A stretch of 64,000 bases of DNA from Mucilaginibacter sp. GTDB taxonomy: Bacteria; Bacteroidota; Bacteroidia; Sphingobacteriales; Sphingobacteriaceae. Each line of letters opens with the position of its first letter. The first letter of the stretch is position 1. Shown one piece after another: positions 36,487-45,472 of the stretch. The stretch is taken from the NCBI RefSeq assembly GCF_025362475.1, contig NZ_JANYGH010000046.1, positions 1 to 64,000 of the forward strand. Reading direction: 5' to 3'. The translations under genes were made by a program, and so were the position numbers. The notes below the pieces were generated by a model. It had not been told where the DNA came from. It did not search any database and was given only the letters and a program-made list of their open reading frames with translations.

Positions 36487-37674
36487 ATGGCATTCAAAAA
36501 ATTAATAAATTCTAAATCCTTACTATCGTTTTTCGCTGCGTTTATGCTTATGGGCACTAACCTGGTGAATGCGCAAACACCAGCTGCCGGTACTACCGAA
36601 GATGCCCCACAAGTTGATTGGACCGGTGTTTCTTACTATGTGCTTTTATTCTTGCTGATATGTGTTGGTGTAGCTGTAGTAGGTAAAATTTTAAAGATCT
36701 ACGATCTGACCCTTAAAATTCAAGGCAAAAAAGGCCTTAGGTGGAATAATGTAATGGGCTTTATATGCCTTGTATTCCTGCTTGCAGGTTTATACGGAGC
36801 CTACTGGTCATTTACAGTTCAGGGTAGCATGACATTGCCGGAGGCGGCGTCTATTCATGGTGTTAAAATTGATGAGATGTTTACCGTCACTACTATTTTA
36901 ACCATGATTGTGTTTTTCTTAACACAGATATTATTATTCGGATTTTTATTTAAATACCGTCATTCTGAAAAACGCAGAGCGCATTTTTTACCTCACAATA
37001 ATACTATCGAAAAGATATGGACTATTGTGCCGGCTATTGTATTAACTATTTTGGTTGTATTTGGCTTTTTCACCTGGCAATCTATTATGGATAACACAGA
37101 TGCTAAAGGAGAAGTTGCAGCAATAAACGTTGATATCACTGGTCATCAGTTTGCATGGGAGCTACGTTACCCAGGTAAAGATGGTAAATTAGGCCCTAAA
37201 GATTTTAAATTAACCACAGCAGCAAACAAACTGGGTGTTGATTTTAAAAAGAAAAGCAGCTTTGATGATTTATCTGCCGATACTATGTACCTGCCGGTTA
37301 ACAGAGCTGTAAGGTTGAACATACAGGCACAGGATGTTATCCATAGTGTTTATATGCCACACTTCAGGGTTCAGCTTAACGCGGTACCAGGATTACCTAC
37401 CTTCTTTAAATTTACCCCAACTATTACAACCGCGCAAATGCGCACCCGATTGGACGACCCTAAATTTGACTACTTAGTGTACTGTAACAAAATATGCGGT
37501 GGCGGTCACTATAACATGCAAAAAGTTGTGCGTGTAGTTACTGAAGCCGAATACCAGACATGGTTATCACACCAAAAACCTTACTTAACCGATGGTTTAA
37601 GGAAGGAATTGCATTTCGCTGCTGCGGAACCGCAACAAACAGTGTCTCAAAATAGGTTAGCGTTAAATAATTAA
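36487..37674 (+). CDS. coxB: Cytochrome c oxidase subunit II
   Basis: Subunit II of 395 aa with the CuA site CNKICGGGHYNM (CxxxCxxxHxxM) near the C-terminus and the cupredoxin strand VIHSVYMPHFRVQLNAVPG. There is a signal peptide (1-30) and four membrane helices (about 45-66, 86-107, 130-153 and 173-192). Two helices are the usual number; the first two here are an N-terminal extension found in Bacteroidota. No cytochrome c domain is fused at the C-terminus; that role may fall to ActA or ActE. It is 19 bp before subunit I. Confidence 0.95.
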   Translation: MAFKKLINSKSLLSFFAAFMLMGTNLVNAQTPAAGTTEDAPQVDWTGVSYYVLLFLLICVGVAVVGKILKIYDLTLKIQGKKGLRWNNVMGFICLVFLLAGLYGAYWSFTVQGSMTLPEAASIHGVKIDEMFTVTTILTMIVFFLTQILLFGFLFKYRHSEKRRAHFLPHNNTIEKIWTIVPAIVLTILVVFGFFTWQSIMDNTDAKGEVAAINVDITGHQFAWELRYPGKDGKLGPKDFKLTTAANKLGVDFKKKSSFDDLSADTMYLPVNRAVRLNIQAQDVIHSVYMPHFRVQLNAVPGLPTFFKFTPTITTAQMRTRLDDPKFDYLVYCNKICGGGHYNMQKVVRVVTEAEYQTWLSHQKPYLTDGLRKELHFAAAEPQQTVSQNRLALNN

Positions 37675-37693
37675 TATAAGATAAAAGAGCGAT

Positions 37694-39583
37694 ATGTCAA
37701 CATTAGCAGTTCACGATCACGGAGTAGCACATCACGACGAACACGGTCACGAACATCACCATAACGAAACTTTCGTGTCTAAATACATATTTAGCATGGA
37801 TCATAAAATGATCGCCAAGCAATTCCTGATCACAGGTATTACTATGGCGGTTATCGCAATGATATTATCAATACTTTTCAGGATCCAGCTTGCTTATCCT
37901 GATAAAACATTCCCTTTGTTGACTACATTACTTGGTCACTTTGCGCCAAACGGACGTATCAGCACGGAATTTTACCTTTCATTGGTTACCATTCATGGTA
38001 CCATCATGGTATTCTTTGTATTAACCGCCGGTTTGAGCGGTACTTTTGCCAACTTATTAATCCCATTGCAAATAGGTGCACGTGATATGGCTTCGCCATT
38101 CATGAACATGCTATCGTACTGGTTCTTCTTTTTGGCCAGTGTGGTTATGTTATCTTCATTCTTTGTTCAAAAAGGCCCTGCAAGTGGTGGTTGGACAATT
38201 TATCCGCCGCTATCAGCATTGCCGAAAGCTATGCCGGGATCTGGCGAGGGGATGACCTTGTGGCTTATCAGTATGGTAATGTTTGTTGCTTCATCATTAA
38301 TGGGTGGTATCAACTACGTAAGTACTGTATTGAACATGCGTACAAAAGGGATGGACCTTTGGAAAATGCCTTTAACTATCTGGGCTTTATTCCTGACCGC
38401 TATATTAGGTATCCTTGCTTTCCCTGTATTGGTTGCGGGTGTTGTGTTGTTGATATTTGACCGTAGCTTTGGTACCAGCTTCTACCTGTCTGATATCGTT
38501 TTAAATGGTGTTCAGCAGCCTTATGAAGGTGGTAGCCCTATCCTGTTCCAGCATTTATTCTGGTTCCTTGGTCACCCTGAGGTATATATCGTAATTATGC
38601 CTGCAATGGGTATCTCATCTGAAGTTATGTCTGTAAACTCACGTAAACCAATTTTTGGTTACCACGCGATGGTTTACTCACTGATAGGTATTACAGTATT
38701 ATCGTTCATTGTATGGGGTCACCACATGTTTGTAACGGGTATGAATCCGTTCCTGGGTGGCGTGTTTATGATCACTACTTTGATCATCGCGGTTCCATCA
38801 GCGGTAAAAACGTTTAACTGGCTGGCAACTTTATGGCGCGGTAACATCAGGTTTACACCTGCGATGTTGTTCGCTATAGGTATGGTGTCATTCTTTATAT
38901 CTGGTGGTTTAACCGGGATCTTCCTTGGTAATGCCGCGCTTGACATTAACCTGCACGATACTTATTTTGTTGTTGCCCACTTCCACTTAGTAATGGGTTC
39001 TGCAGCTATATTTGGTATGCTTGCCGGTGTTTACCATTGGTTCCCTAAGATGTTTGGTAAACTGATGGACGAAAAATTAGGTTACCTGCATTTCTGGTTA
39101 ACTTTCATTGGTGCTTACCTGGTATTCTTCCCAATGCACTTTATGGGTCTGGATGGTGTACCTCGTCGTTACTATGCATTTACCGAGTTTGCTTCTATGC
39201 AAAAATGGTTAACCATCAATACATTTATTACCTGGGCGGCTATTATGGCAGCTTTAGCGCAAGTGGCTTTCATATATAACTTTATCGTATCGATATTTGC
39301 CGGTAAGAAAAGTACACAGAATCCATGGGAATCAAACACCCTGGAGTGGACTGCACCAGTTGAGCATATTCACGGCAACTGGCCGGGTGAAATTCCAACT
39401 GTTTACCGTTGGCCATATGACTATAGCAAGCCAGGCGCCGAAGAGGATTTTATCCCTCAAACTGTTCCTTTTTCACAAACCATGAGCTCAAATCTTCCTC
39501 ATGATTTTGAAGATAATCCAGCTGGGTTAGAGGAGCTGAACAAATATACAAGTACGTTGAAGGCCGAAGAAAAAGTAAAATAA
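37694..39583 (+). CDS. coxA: Cytochrome c oxidase subunit I
   Basis: Catalytic heme-copper subunit of 629 aa, A-type. The heme a His is in TIHGTIMVFFVLTAGLSG, the CuB/heme a3 ligands are in LGHPEVYIVIMPAMG (with the cross-linked Tyr), GHHMF and HDTYFVVAHFHLVMG. The N-terminus is a His-rich stretch, HDHGVAHHDEHGHEHHHNE, before the first helix, which may bind copper or another metal. Twelve or more membrane helices follow. Reaction: reduction of O2 to water with proton pumping. Confidence 0.96.
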   Translation: MSTLAVHDHGVAHHDEHGHEHHHNETFVSKYIFSMDHKMIAKQFLITGITMAVIAMILSILFRIQLAYPDKTFPLLTTLLGHFAPNGRISTEFYLSLVTIHGTIMVFFVLTAGLSGTFANLLIPLQIGARDMASPFMNMLSYWFFFLASVVMLSSFFVQKGPASGGWTIYPPLSALPKAMPGSGEGMTLWLISMVMFVASSLMGGINYVSTVLNMRTKGMDLWKMPLTIWALFLTAILGILAFPVLVAGVVLLIFDRSFGTSFYLSDIVLNGVQQPYEGGSPILFQHLFWFLGHPEVYIVIMPAMGISSEVMSVNSRKPIFGYHAMVYSLIGITVLSFIVWGHHMFVTGMNPFLGGVFMITTLIIAVPSAVKTFNWLATLWRGNIRFTPAMLFAIGMVSFFISGGLTGIFLGNAALDINLHDTYFVVAHFHLVMGSAAIFGMLAGVYHWFPKMFGKLMDEKLGYLHFWLTFIGAYLVFFPMHFMGLDGVPRRYYAFTEFASMQKWLTINTFITWAAIMAALAQVAFIYNFIVSIFAGKKSTQNPWESNTLEWTAPVEHIHGNWPGEIPTVYRWPYDYSKPGAEEDFIPQTVPFSQTMSSNLPHDFEDNPAGLEELNKYTSTLKAEEKVK

Positions 39584-39604
39584 TCTTAATACTGATCTGA
39601 TCTT

Positions 39605-39710
39605 TTAGGGTACCTCTTTAATTTGAAGATTTGAAAATAAGGCAGTTTGAAAATTAATATTTTCAGATCCTCAAATTCTCAAATGTTCAAATTTGAAAAG
39701 GGTACCCTAA
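39605..39710. repeat. Inverted repeat between coxA and the heme A synthase gene
   Basis: Arms ttagggtacc (39605-39614) and ggtaccctaa (39701-39710) enclose an A+T-rich centre with its own imperfect palindrome (tttgaagatttgaaaa and its complement). It occurs once in this window. It breaks an otherwise tight respiratory gene run, so transcription may attenuate or restart here. Confidence 0.65.
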
Positions 39711-39728
39711 ATTGTTAGAAATATTTAA

Positions 39729-40790
39729 ATGAGCACAACCGCATCTAATAAACGATTTCAAAAAATCAACCTCATAACAATCGTTCTTCTTTTTGTTTTG
39801 ATACTTGCCGGTGGTGTTGTGCGCAGTTCAGGTTCTGGAATGGGATGCCCGGACTGGCCTAAATGTTTCGGCAGGTATATTCCACCAATAAGCAGTGCCG
39901 ATCTGCCTAAAGATTACAAGCAAAAATATGTTGATCAGCGTTTAGCCAAAAACCAACGCTTCGCCAAAACACTTGATGTATTTGGTTATAGCGAGCTGGC
40001 CAGGCGCATTCGTGAAGATAGGTCAATCCTAATACCGGAAGAATTTAATGCAGGCAGAACCTGGACGGAATATGTCAATCGTTTAATAGGAGCTATATCG
40101 GGCATTTTTCTGCTGCTTTCTGCTATATATGGCGTCAGCTACTGGGGTAAAGACAAAAAGATCACGATACTAAGTATACTAAACCTAATACTGGTGGGTT
40201 TCCAGGGATGGTTGGGTTCTATAGTAGTATCAACCAATTTGGTGGCATGGATAGTTACCGTGCACATGTTGCTTGCGCTGGCCATATTAGCGTTGTGTAT
40301 TTATACCTATCATTTGGCAAAAGTTTACGGTAACAGCAAATTGAATACCAGCCCGCTTATATATGTTATTACAGTGGTGACCTTATTGTTAAGCATTCTG
40401 CAGATTACTTTTGGTACCGAGGTAAGAGAAAAAATTGACGCGGTGGCAACTCACTTTCAGGGTGGTTATCGCAACAAGTGGGTTGTTAATGCAGGCGAGA
40501 TATTTGCACATCACCGGGACATGGCCATTTTGGTGTTTATTATCAATATTGTGTTATATGCGTTAATACGCAAGCGTTTTAACCGGCATTCTATCCACCA
40601 GCAGTTAATGAGCTTCAACTTTTTGATGATCATGCTGCAAATAGTTACAGGTATATTATTATCATATTCGGCACTGCCGCCGGTTGCACAGGCAGCGCAT
40701 ATTTTATTGGCAAGTTTGATATTCGGAGCACAGTTTTATTTGCTGTTGAATTTGCATCAGTCGGTTAATGTTAGGGGAGTAAGCAAATGA
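39729..40790 (+). CDS. ctaA: Heme A synthase (COX15/CtaA)
   Basis: Membrane enzyme of 353 aa that oxidises the C8 methyl of heme O to make heme A for the oxidase. It starts with the family motif FVLILAGGVVRSSGSGMGC, with the Cys pair Cys40/Cys46 (GCPDWPKCFG) as in Bacillus-type CtaA, and conserved His residues in WTEYVNRLIGA (the usual EyxHR is changed), HMLLALAIL, AHHRDMA and AHILLASL. About eight helices. It overlaps the next gene by 4 bp (ATGA). Confidence 0.92.
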   Translation: MSTTASNKRFQKINLITIVLLFVLILAGGVVRSSGSGMGCPDWPKCFGRYIPPISSADLPKDYKQKYVDQRLAKNQRFAKTLDVFGYSELARRIREDRSILIPEEFNAGRTWTEYVNRLIGAISGIFLLLSAIYGVSYWGKDKKITILSILNLILVGFQGWLGSIVVSTNLVAWIVTVHMLLALAILALCIYTYHLAKVYGNSKLNTSPLIYVITVVTLLLSILQITFGTEVREKIDAVATHFQGGYRNKWVVNAGEIFAHHRDMAILVFIINIVLYALIRKRFNRHSIHQQLMSFNFLMIMLQIVTGILLSYSALPPVAQAAHILLASLIFGAQFYLLLNLHQSVNVRGVSK

Positions 40791-41650
40791 AGTGGAGTGA
40801 TTTTTCAAAACTGATCAAATTAAGGCTCACCTTTTTGGTGGTGTTTTCGGCCTCTATATCATTTTTGATAGGCAGCAGGGCAAATGGTCATATCGACTGG
40901 ATAAACTGGGTGAAACTGATTGTAGGGGGATTCTTGGTAACATCAGCGGCCAATGGCTTTAACGAGATTATTGAAAAGGACCTGGATAAGTTAATGAAAC
41001 GCACCATGGACCGCCCAATTCCGTCAGGAAAAATGACAACGGGGCAAGCCCTGGTTATGAGTTTGGGTATGGGCATGGCTGGTACTTACCTGTTAGGTAG
41101 CCTTAACTTGTTAACCGGATTATTATCAGTGTTTTCGATATTGCTATATGCCTTTGCATATACGCCGCTTAAGCGTAAGTCGCCTATAGCGGTATTTGTA
41201 GGTGCTATACCAGGTGCGTTACCACCGCTTATTGGTTACGTTGCTGCACAGCAGCATGGTCGCATTGATGAAATAGCGCTCATATTGTTCGCAATTCAGT
41301 TTATATGGCAGTTTCCACATTTTTGGGCAATTGCGTGGGTATTGGATGATGATTATAAGCTTGCTGGTTTCAGACTGTTACCTACCGGTAACCGCGATTT
41401 AGGAAGTGCGATAATTACGTTTATATTTACATTGATATTGTTGCCAGTTAGCTTATTACCCTATTTTTATCATCATGGTGGTTATTGGGTGGCAGGTGTA
41501 TCGTTGATATGTAGCTTAGTATTTTTGTACCAGGCGTATGGCTTGTTACGCACGCAGCAGATAGAATCGGCCCGTAAATTGATGTTCGGCTCTTTTATGT
41601 ATCTGCCCATAGTGCAGTTAATGTTTTTGTTTGATTTTATAGGAAAGTGA
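40787..41650 (+). CDS. ctaB: Heme O synthase (protoheme IX farnesyltransferase)
   Basis: UbiA-superfamily membrane enzyme of 287 aa that farnesylates heme B. The Asp-rich motif NEIIEKDLDKLMKRTMDRP and the second loop DDDYKLAGFRLLP are typical for CtaB/CyoE. Nine helices. The start ATG overlaps the ctaA stop; the product feeds heme A synthase in the same transcript. Confidence 0.95.
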   Translation: MKWSDFSKLIKLRLTFLVVFSASISFLIGSRANGHIDWINWVKLIVGGFLVTSAANGFNEIIEKDLDKLMKRTMDRPIPSGKMTTGQALVMSLGMGMAGTYLLGSLNLLTGLLSVFSILLYAFAYTPLKRKSPIAVFVGAIPGALPPLIGYVAAQQHGRIDEIALILFAIQFIWQFPHFWAIAWVLDDDYKLAGFRLLPTGNRDLGSAIITFIFTLILLPVSLLPYFYHHGGYWVAGVSLICSLVFLYQAYGLLRTQQIESARKLMFGSFMYLPIVQLMFLFDFIGK

Positions 41651-41655
41651 AAGTA

Positions 41656-42240
41656 ATGATGGCTTCGATTCAAAAAAACAACGATAGGCTTGATCTGGCT
41701 CCCAAAAAATTCAATATGTGGATCTTTATATTCACATCATTTATGTTTTTTGCGGCTTTAACCAGTGGGTTTATTGTTTATAGCGGGGGTAAAGGGCATG
41801 GCCTCAATGTAATTATGCCCAGCGCATTTATGTACAGCACTGCAGCTATTATATTAAGCAGTGGTACGTTATTATTGGCCAACAGGGCAGCTAAAGGCTT
41901 AAGGTTTGGCGAACAGAAATTGTATTTGTGGTTAACATTGGTGTTGGGTTTGGCTTTTTTTGCCATACAGATCTACGCCTGGTATGTTTTAACTTACAAA
42001 ATGGGCATCTATTTTACCGATCCTAACGCATCGCGTTCATTTATCTACGCGTTTACAGGTACACATTTAATACACATTATTGCAGCTATATTGCTGTTAC
42101 TAAATACCCTTTGGGGCACATACAGAAACATTCCGCAGGTAAGAAACATGTTTAAAATGGAAATGACTTCTATTTTTTGGCATTTTCTCGGAATTATATG
42201 GATTTATCTGTATGTTTTTTTACTTTTGAACCAAAATTAA
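41656..42240 (+). CDS. Cytochrome c oxidase subunit III-like protein 1
   Basis: Integral membrane protein of 194 aa with five helices (FNMWIFIFTSFMFFAALTSG, LYLWLTLVLGLAFFAIQIYA, TGTHLIHIIAAILLLLNTLW) and the FxGTHLxHI-type motif of subunit III. It starts at ATG 41656 or 41659, just after the ctaB stop; the GTG at 41647 would overlap ctaB. It is shorter than the second subunit III gene directly downstream. Both are usual in Bacteroidota oxidase clusters. Confidence 0.9.
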   Translation: MMASIQKNNDRLDLAPKKFNMWIFIFTSFMFFAALTSGFIVYSGGKGHGLNVIMPSAFMYSTAAIILSSGTLLLANRAAKGLRFGEQKLYLWLTLVLGLAFFAIQIYAWYVLTYKMGIYFTDPNASRSFIYAFTGTHLIHIIAAILLLLNTLWGTYRNIPQVRNMFKMEMTSIFWHFLGIIWIYLYVFLLLNQN

Positions 42241-42262
42241 CACACCATTATTTTAAGTACAA

Positions 42263-42985
42263 ATGAGTACAACAGTATCACAAATTGATGAAGTAAAAAC
42301 AACTCCGTGGTCAGGAGGGAGATCTCCCTTCAATGTTGAGTACGGGAAAATTATGATGTGGTTCTTTCTCCTATCGGATGCATTTACCTTTTCATCATTG
42401 CTTATTTCTTACGGATCATTACGTTTCAGCGCAAGCGTATGGCCAGCGGCAGATAAAGTTTTCCAGTCGGTACCCGGTTTGTTAGATAGCGGTGCGCCGT
42501 TAGTTTTCGTGGGTTTAATGACCTTTATCCTGATCATGAGCTCGGTTACCATGGTATTAGCTGTTGAGGCAGGCCATCGTAATGCTAAAAAAGAAGTTTT
42601 ATGGTGGATGGTAGCTACCATTATCGGAGGCTTTATGTTCTTGGGTTGCCAGGCATTAGAGTGGAGCCACCTGCACCACGAAGGTTTCTGGTGGGGAAGT
42701 ACACCTGCTTTAGAGGAGCTGGGTAAATTTTTCAACGCTGGCGGTACTGATGCTGCAAGGCATTTAACGGCCCAGGAGTTTGCTAACTTATTCTTTACTA
42801 TAACAGGTTTCCACGGTTTCCACGTATTTACAGGGGTTATAATCAACATTATTATCACTGTTAACGTGTTAAGAGGTACCTATGAAAAACGCGGTAGCTA
42901 TTTAATGGTTGAAAAAGTAGGTCTTTACTGGCACTTTGTAGACCTGGTTTGGGTATTTGTGTTTACATTCTTTTACTTAGTTTAA
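42263..42985 (+). CDS. ctaE: Cytochrome c oxidase subunit III-like protein 2
   Basis: Subunit III of 240 aa with FSSLLISYGSLRFS, FMFLGCQALEWSHLHHEGFW and TGFHGFHVFTGVIINI, which match the usual subunit III core (GFHGxHVxxG). The C-terminus YWHFVDLVWVFVFTFFYLV is the family signature. It helps the stability and proton uptake of the oxidase. It is 22 bp after the first subunit III-like gene. Confidence 0.94.
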   Translation: MSTTVSQIDEVKTTPWSGGRSPFNVEYGKIMMWFFLLSDAFTFSSLLISYGSLRFSASVWPAADKVFQSVPGLLDSGAPLVFVGLMTFILIMSSVTMVLAVEAGHRNAKKEVLWWMVATIIGGFMFLGCQALEWSHLHHEGFWWGSTPALEELGKFFNAGGTDAARHLTAQEFANLFFTITGFHGFHVFTGVIINIIITVNVLRGTYEKRGSYLMVEKVGLYWHFVDLVWVFVFTFFYLV

Positions 42986-42996
42986 AAAAATTATAT

Positions 42997-43341
42997 ATGT
43001 CGTCAGAATCACACGAAGTTCATCACGAAGGCGGTGAACACGAAACAATGACCCGGAAGAAGATCTGGAAAGTGTTTTTTATATTATTGGCCATTACCTG
43101 TGTTGAATTCGTAATTGCATTGGTGATAGTACCGGGTCATCCGGAGTATCTGAGAGTTGCAAACCCTGTTTATATAGCTTTAACACTGCTTAAAGCATTC
43201 TACATTGTTGCTTACTTTATGCACTTAAAGTTTGAGAAGTTGGGTTTGGCATTAGCTATTATCGTTCCAATTATATTTATAATCGGTTTAATCCTGGTAC
43301 TTACTAACGAGAGCCACCACTGGATTGATCTGAGGGGGTAA
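42997..43341 (+). CDS. Cytochrome c oxidase subunit IV
   Basis: Small subunit of 114 aa, prokaryotic COX4/CtaF type: His/Glu-rich N-terminus (ESHEVHHEGGEHE), then three membrane helices, with TLLKAFYIVAYFMHLKFEK as the diagnostic middle helix. I use the ATG at 42997 (MSSESHE), 11 bp after subunit III. It overlaps the next gene by 1 base (TAATG). Confidence 0.92.
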   Translation: MSSESHEVHHEGGEHETMTRKKIWKVFFILLAITCVEFVIALVIVPGHPEYLRVANPVYIALTLLKAFYIVAYFMHLKFEKLGLALAIIVPIIFIIGLILVLTNESHHWIDLRG

Positions 43342-44039
43342 TGAAAGCTGCCATCTGGAAAAAAATTACAGTCCTGGTGCTCATATTAGCAGTGCCGGGA
43401 TTTTTGTATTATTTACTAACTGCAAAAGGTAAAAACCGTTACAAGCCACTCAGCTTTTTCGGCCCAAAGGAAGTTGCCAAAACCACGCATAGGTTTCATG
43501 GCAAGGATATTCCCGATACCAACTATTTCAAGGTCCCCGACTTTAAGCTCACAGATCAGGATGGCAAATCTTTTACACAAGCCAACCTGAAAGGTAAGAT
43601 CTTTGTAGCCAGTTTTTTTTATACGCATTGCCCAACGGTATGTACTACTATCAACAAAAATTTGAGCTACCTGGTAGGTACCTACTGGAAAAACAAGATG
43701 GTGTATTTTACCTCCATCACTGTTGATCCCGAGCGCGACACCCAGGACGTTTTGAATAAATACCTGCAAAGCTATAAGCCCGAATCAAACCGCTGGGTAT
43801 TTTTAACCGGCGACACCTCGTCTATCTATAACCTGGCCCGTAAAGGTTTTTTGGTTGATGCAGTGCAGGCGGGTAAGGATGATTTTATTTACAGCGATAA
43901 GCTGATACTTATTGATCAGGATAAACACATCAGGGGTTATTACTCGGGTGCCAATACCACCGATGTAAATCGCCTTAACGATGAGATAAAAGTGCTGATA
44001 GCCGAAGAGCTGCGTAAAGTTGATAAAGCACTATACTAA
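43341..44039 (+). CDS. Sco1/SenC-type copper chaperone with altered His site
   Basis: Thioredoxin-fold protein of 232 aa anchored by one N-terminal helix (residues 8-27). The copper Cys pair is Cys97 and Cys101 in THCPTVCTTINKN. In Sco proteins a His about 85 residues later is the third copper ligand; here the aligned position in DFIYSDKLILIDQDK reads Tyr184. Only one ligand is therefore missing. It may still bind Cu through other groups or may serve as a thiol-disulfide reductase. It is in the oxidase operon, which supports a role in assembling CuA. Confidence 0.88.
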   Translation: MKAAIWKKITVLVLILAVPGFLYYLLTAKGKNRYKPLSFFGPKEVAKTTHRFHGKDIPDTNYFKVPDFKLTDQDGKSFTQANLKGKIFVASFFYTHCPTVCTTINKNLSYLVGTYWKNKMVYFTSITVDPERDTQDVLNKYLQSYKPESNRWVFLTGDTSSIYNLARKGFLVDAVQAGKDDFIYSDKLILIDQDKHIRGYYSGANTTDVNRLNDEIKVLIAEELRKVDKALY

Positions 44040-44044
44040 GTGAT

Positions 44045-44620
44045 ATGACAGATAAATTTATTTTTCGTTTTGTGGCGTCGATTACCGTATTTGTGATACT
44101 GGTAGTTGTTGTTTTAAATCGCCACCTTATCCCCGGCCCGGCAGTAGCACCCGCGTTTACGCCATACCTGCCAATGCTGAATGCAGTATTGAACGGTACT
44201 TGTTCTGTGCTTTTAATCACATCCCTTTACTTTATTAAGCAAGGGAACATACAAGTTCATAAAAGGCTTAATATTATTACCTTTTGTTTGTCATCTACCT
44301 TCCTGGTATCCTACATTCTGTTCCATTACCTGATGCGTAATGATACTTTTTATGGCGATGCTAATTTCGATGGCGTGCTTTCCATTGAGGAACGCGAATC
44401 TATAGGTGTATTGCGTACCCTGTACCTGGGTATTTTGATACCCCACATTGTATTAGCAGCGGGAGTGTTACCGCTGATATTACTAAGCTTTTACCGTGGT
44501 CTGCAAATGCAGGTGGAAAAGCATCGCAAACTGGTGCGTTGGGCGTTTCCGATATGGTTATTTGTAACGGTGAGCGGTGTAGTGGTATATTTAATGATTA
44601 AGCCTTATTACCATTTTTAA
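44045..44620 (+). CDS. DUF420 (CtaM/YozB-like) membrane protein
   Basis: Membrane protein of 191 aa with four or five helices (ITVFVILVVVVLNRHLIPGP, MLNAVLNGTCSVLLITSLYF, IPHIVLAAGVLPLILLSFYR). His residues occur at HKRLN, LFHYLM, PHIVLA and HRKLVRWAFP, as in DUF420. Homologues (CtaM in Gram-positives) help build heme-A oxidases. Five bp after the Sco gene; last gene of the oxidase operon. Confidence 0.9.
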   Translation: MTDKFIFRFVASITVFVILVVVVLNRHLIPGPAVAPAFTPYLPMLNAVLNGTCSVLLITSLYFIKQGNIQVHKRLNIITFCLSSTFLVSYILFHYLMRNDTFYGDANFDGVLSIEERESIGVLRTLYLGILIPHIVLAAGVLPLILLSFYRGLQMQVEKHRKLVRWAFPIWLFVTVSGVVVYLMIKPYYHF

Positions 44621-44750
44621 GGGGTGATTTTAAGCTCTCCTTAAAACGCTAAGGGGTAAAGGAAAACGAGCTAAATAACTTCTTAAATCTAAGCATAGAA
44701 TAAACGCGGAGCAGAACACATACAATTCTATTTTTTTATTAATAATTAGT

Positions 44751-44758
44751 TAAATTTG
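44751..44758 (+). promoter_or_regulatory. Candidate -7 box of the 44764 gene
   Basis: taaatttg (TAnnTTTG) lies 5 bp before the ATG at 44764, implying a nearly leaderless mRNA. No -33 element was found. Confidence 0.4.
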
Positions 44759-44763
44759 CAGGT

Positions 44764-45042
44764 ATGAAACGAGTATCAAAAATCATTCTTTTCGTAATGG
44801 CCCTTGGGATGCTGGTATGCGTAAGGCAGCCTGTAAAGGCCCAATGCGCTCAATGTGCTGCAACTGTTGAAACGAATACTAAAAGCGGCGGTAACGCAGC
44901 TAAAGGCCTAAATAAAGGCATCCTGTTTCTTTTAGGCGCACCTTACTTTGCTGTTGCCGCTGCAGGGTATATCTGGTACAAGAAATACCGTCGTAAAAAT
45001 GTTAGCCTTAACATGCGCGATGAAAAGCTTAACCTTAACTAA
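44764..45042 (+). CDS. Small Cys-containing membrane protein
   Basis: Protein of 92 aa: signal-like N-terminus (IILFVMALGMLVCV), mature start QCAQCAATVETN with two Cys in CAQC, and one membrane helix (about 56-70, ILFLLGAPYFAVAAAGYIWY) with a positively charged tail. I have seen similar small proteins next to cytochrome oxidase clusters in Bacteroidota. A role in redox or copper handling is only a guess from location and the CxxC. Confidence 0.7.
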   Translation: MKRVSKIILFVMALGMLVCVRQPVKAQCAQCAATVETNTKSGGNAAKGLNKGILFLLGAPYFAVAAAGYIWYKKYRRKNVSLNMRDEKLNLN

Positions 45043-45067
45043 GTAATTATATAATCCTCTTATTTTC

Positions 45068-45472
45068 ATGCCGGAAACATCAAAGTCATGGGCAATGCTT
45101 CATTGTAAATGCCCGCGGTGCCGTCGTGGTGATATGTTTCAGGGAGGCCCCTACAGCTTTTCAAATAAAATAAACCTCAACTGCCCGCATTGTAATATGC
45201 ATTTTGAGATTGAGCCGGGGTATTTTTACGCGGCCATGTATGTAAGCTATGCACTTAACGTGGGCGAAGCATTGGGCCTGGCCTGGCTTACTTATTTAGT
45301 TACGCATAATTCCGATTCGCCATGGTTGTATCTTAGTGTAATAATTTTAGGCTGCCTTGTACTTGCACCTATAAATTTCAGATATTCGCGTGTGCTTTTG
45401 TTATATTGGTTATCGCCCAAAATACATTACCAGGCCTATTTAGATACTGATGATATACCAGCAAAGTCTTGA
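45068..45472 (+). CDS. DUF983 membrane protein with zinc-ribbon
   Basis: Protein of 134 aa with an N-terminal double-Cys zinc ribbon (HCKCPRCRRGDMF and LNCPHCNMHFEIEPGYFYAAM), then two membrane helices (ALNVGEALGLAWLTYLV and LYLSVIILGCLVLAPINF). DUF983 genes are often beside cytochrome oxidase genes. Its 3' end overlaps the next gene by 23 bp. Confidence 0.9.
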   Translation: MPETSKSWAMLHCKCPRCRRGDMFQGGPYSFSNKINLNCPHCNMHFEIEPGYFYAAMYVSYALNVGEALGLAWLTYLVTHNSDSPWLYLSVIILGCLVLAPINFRYSRVLLLYWLSPKIHYQAYLDTDDIPAKS

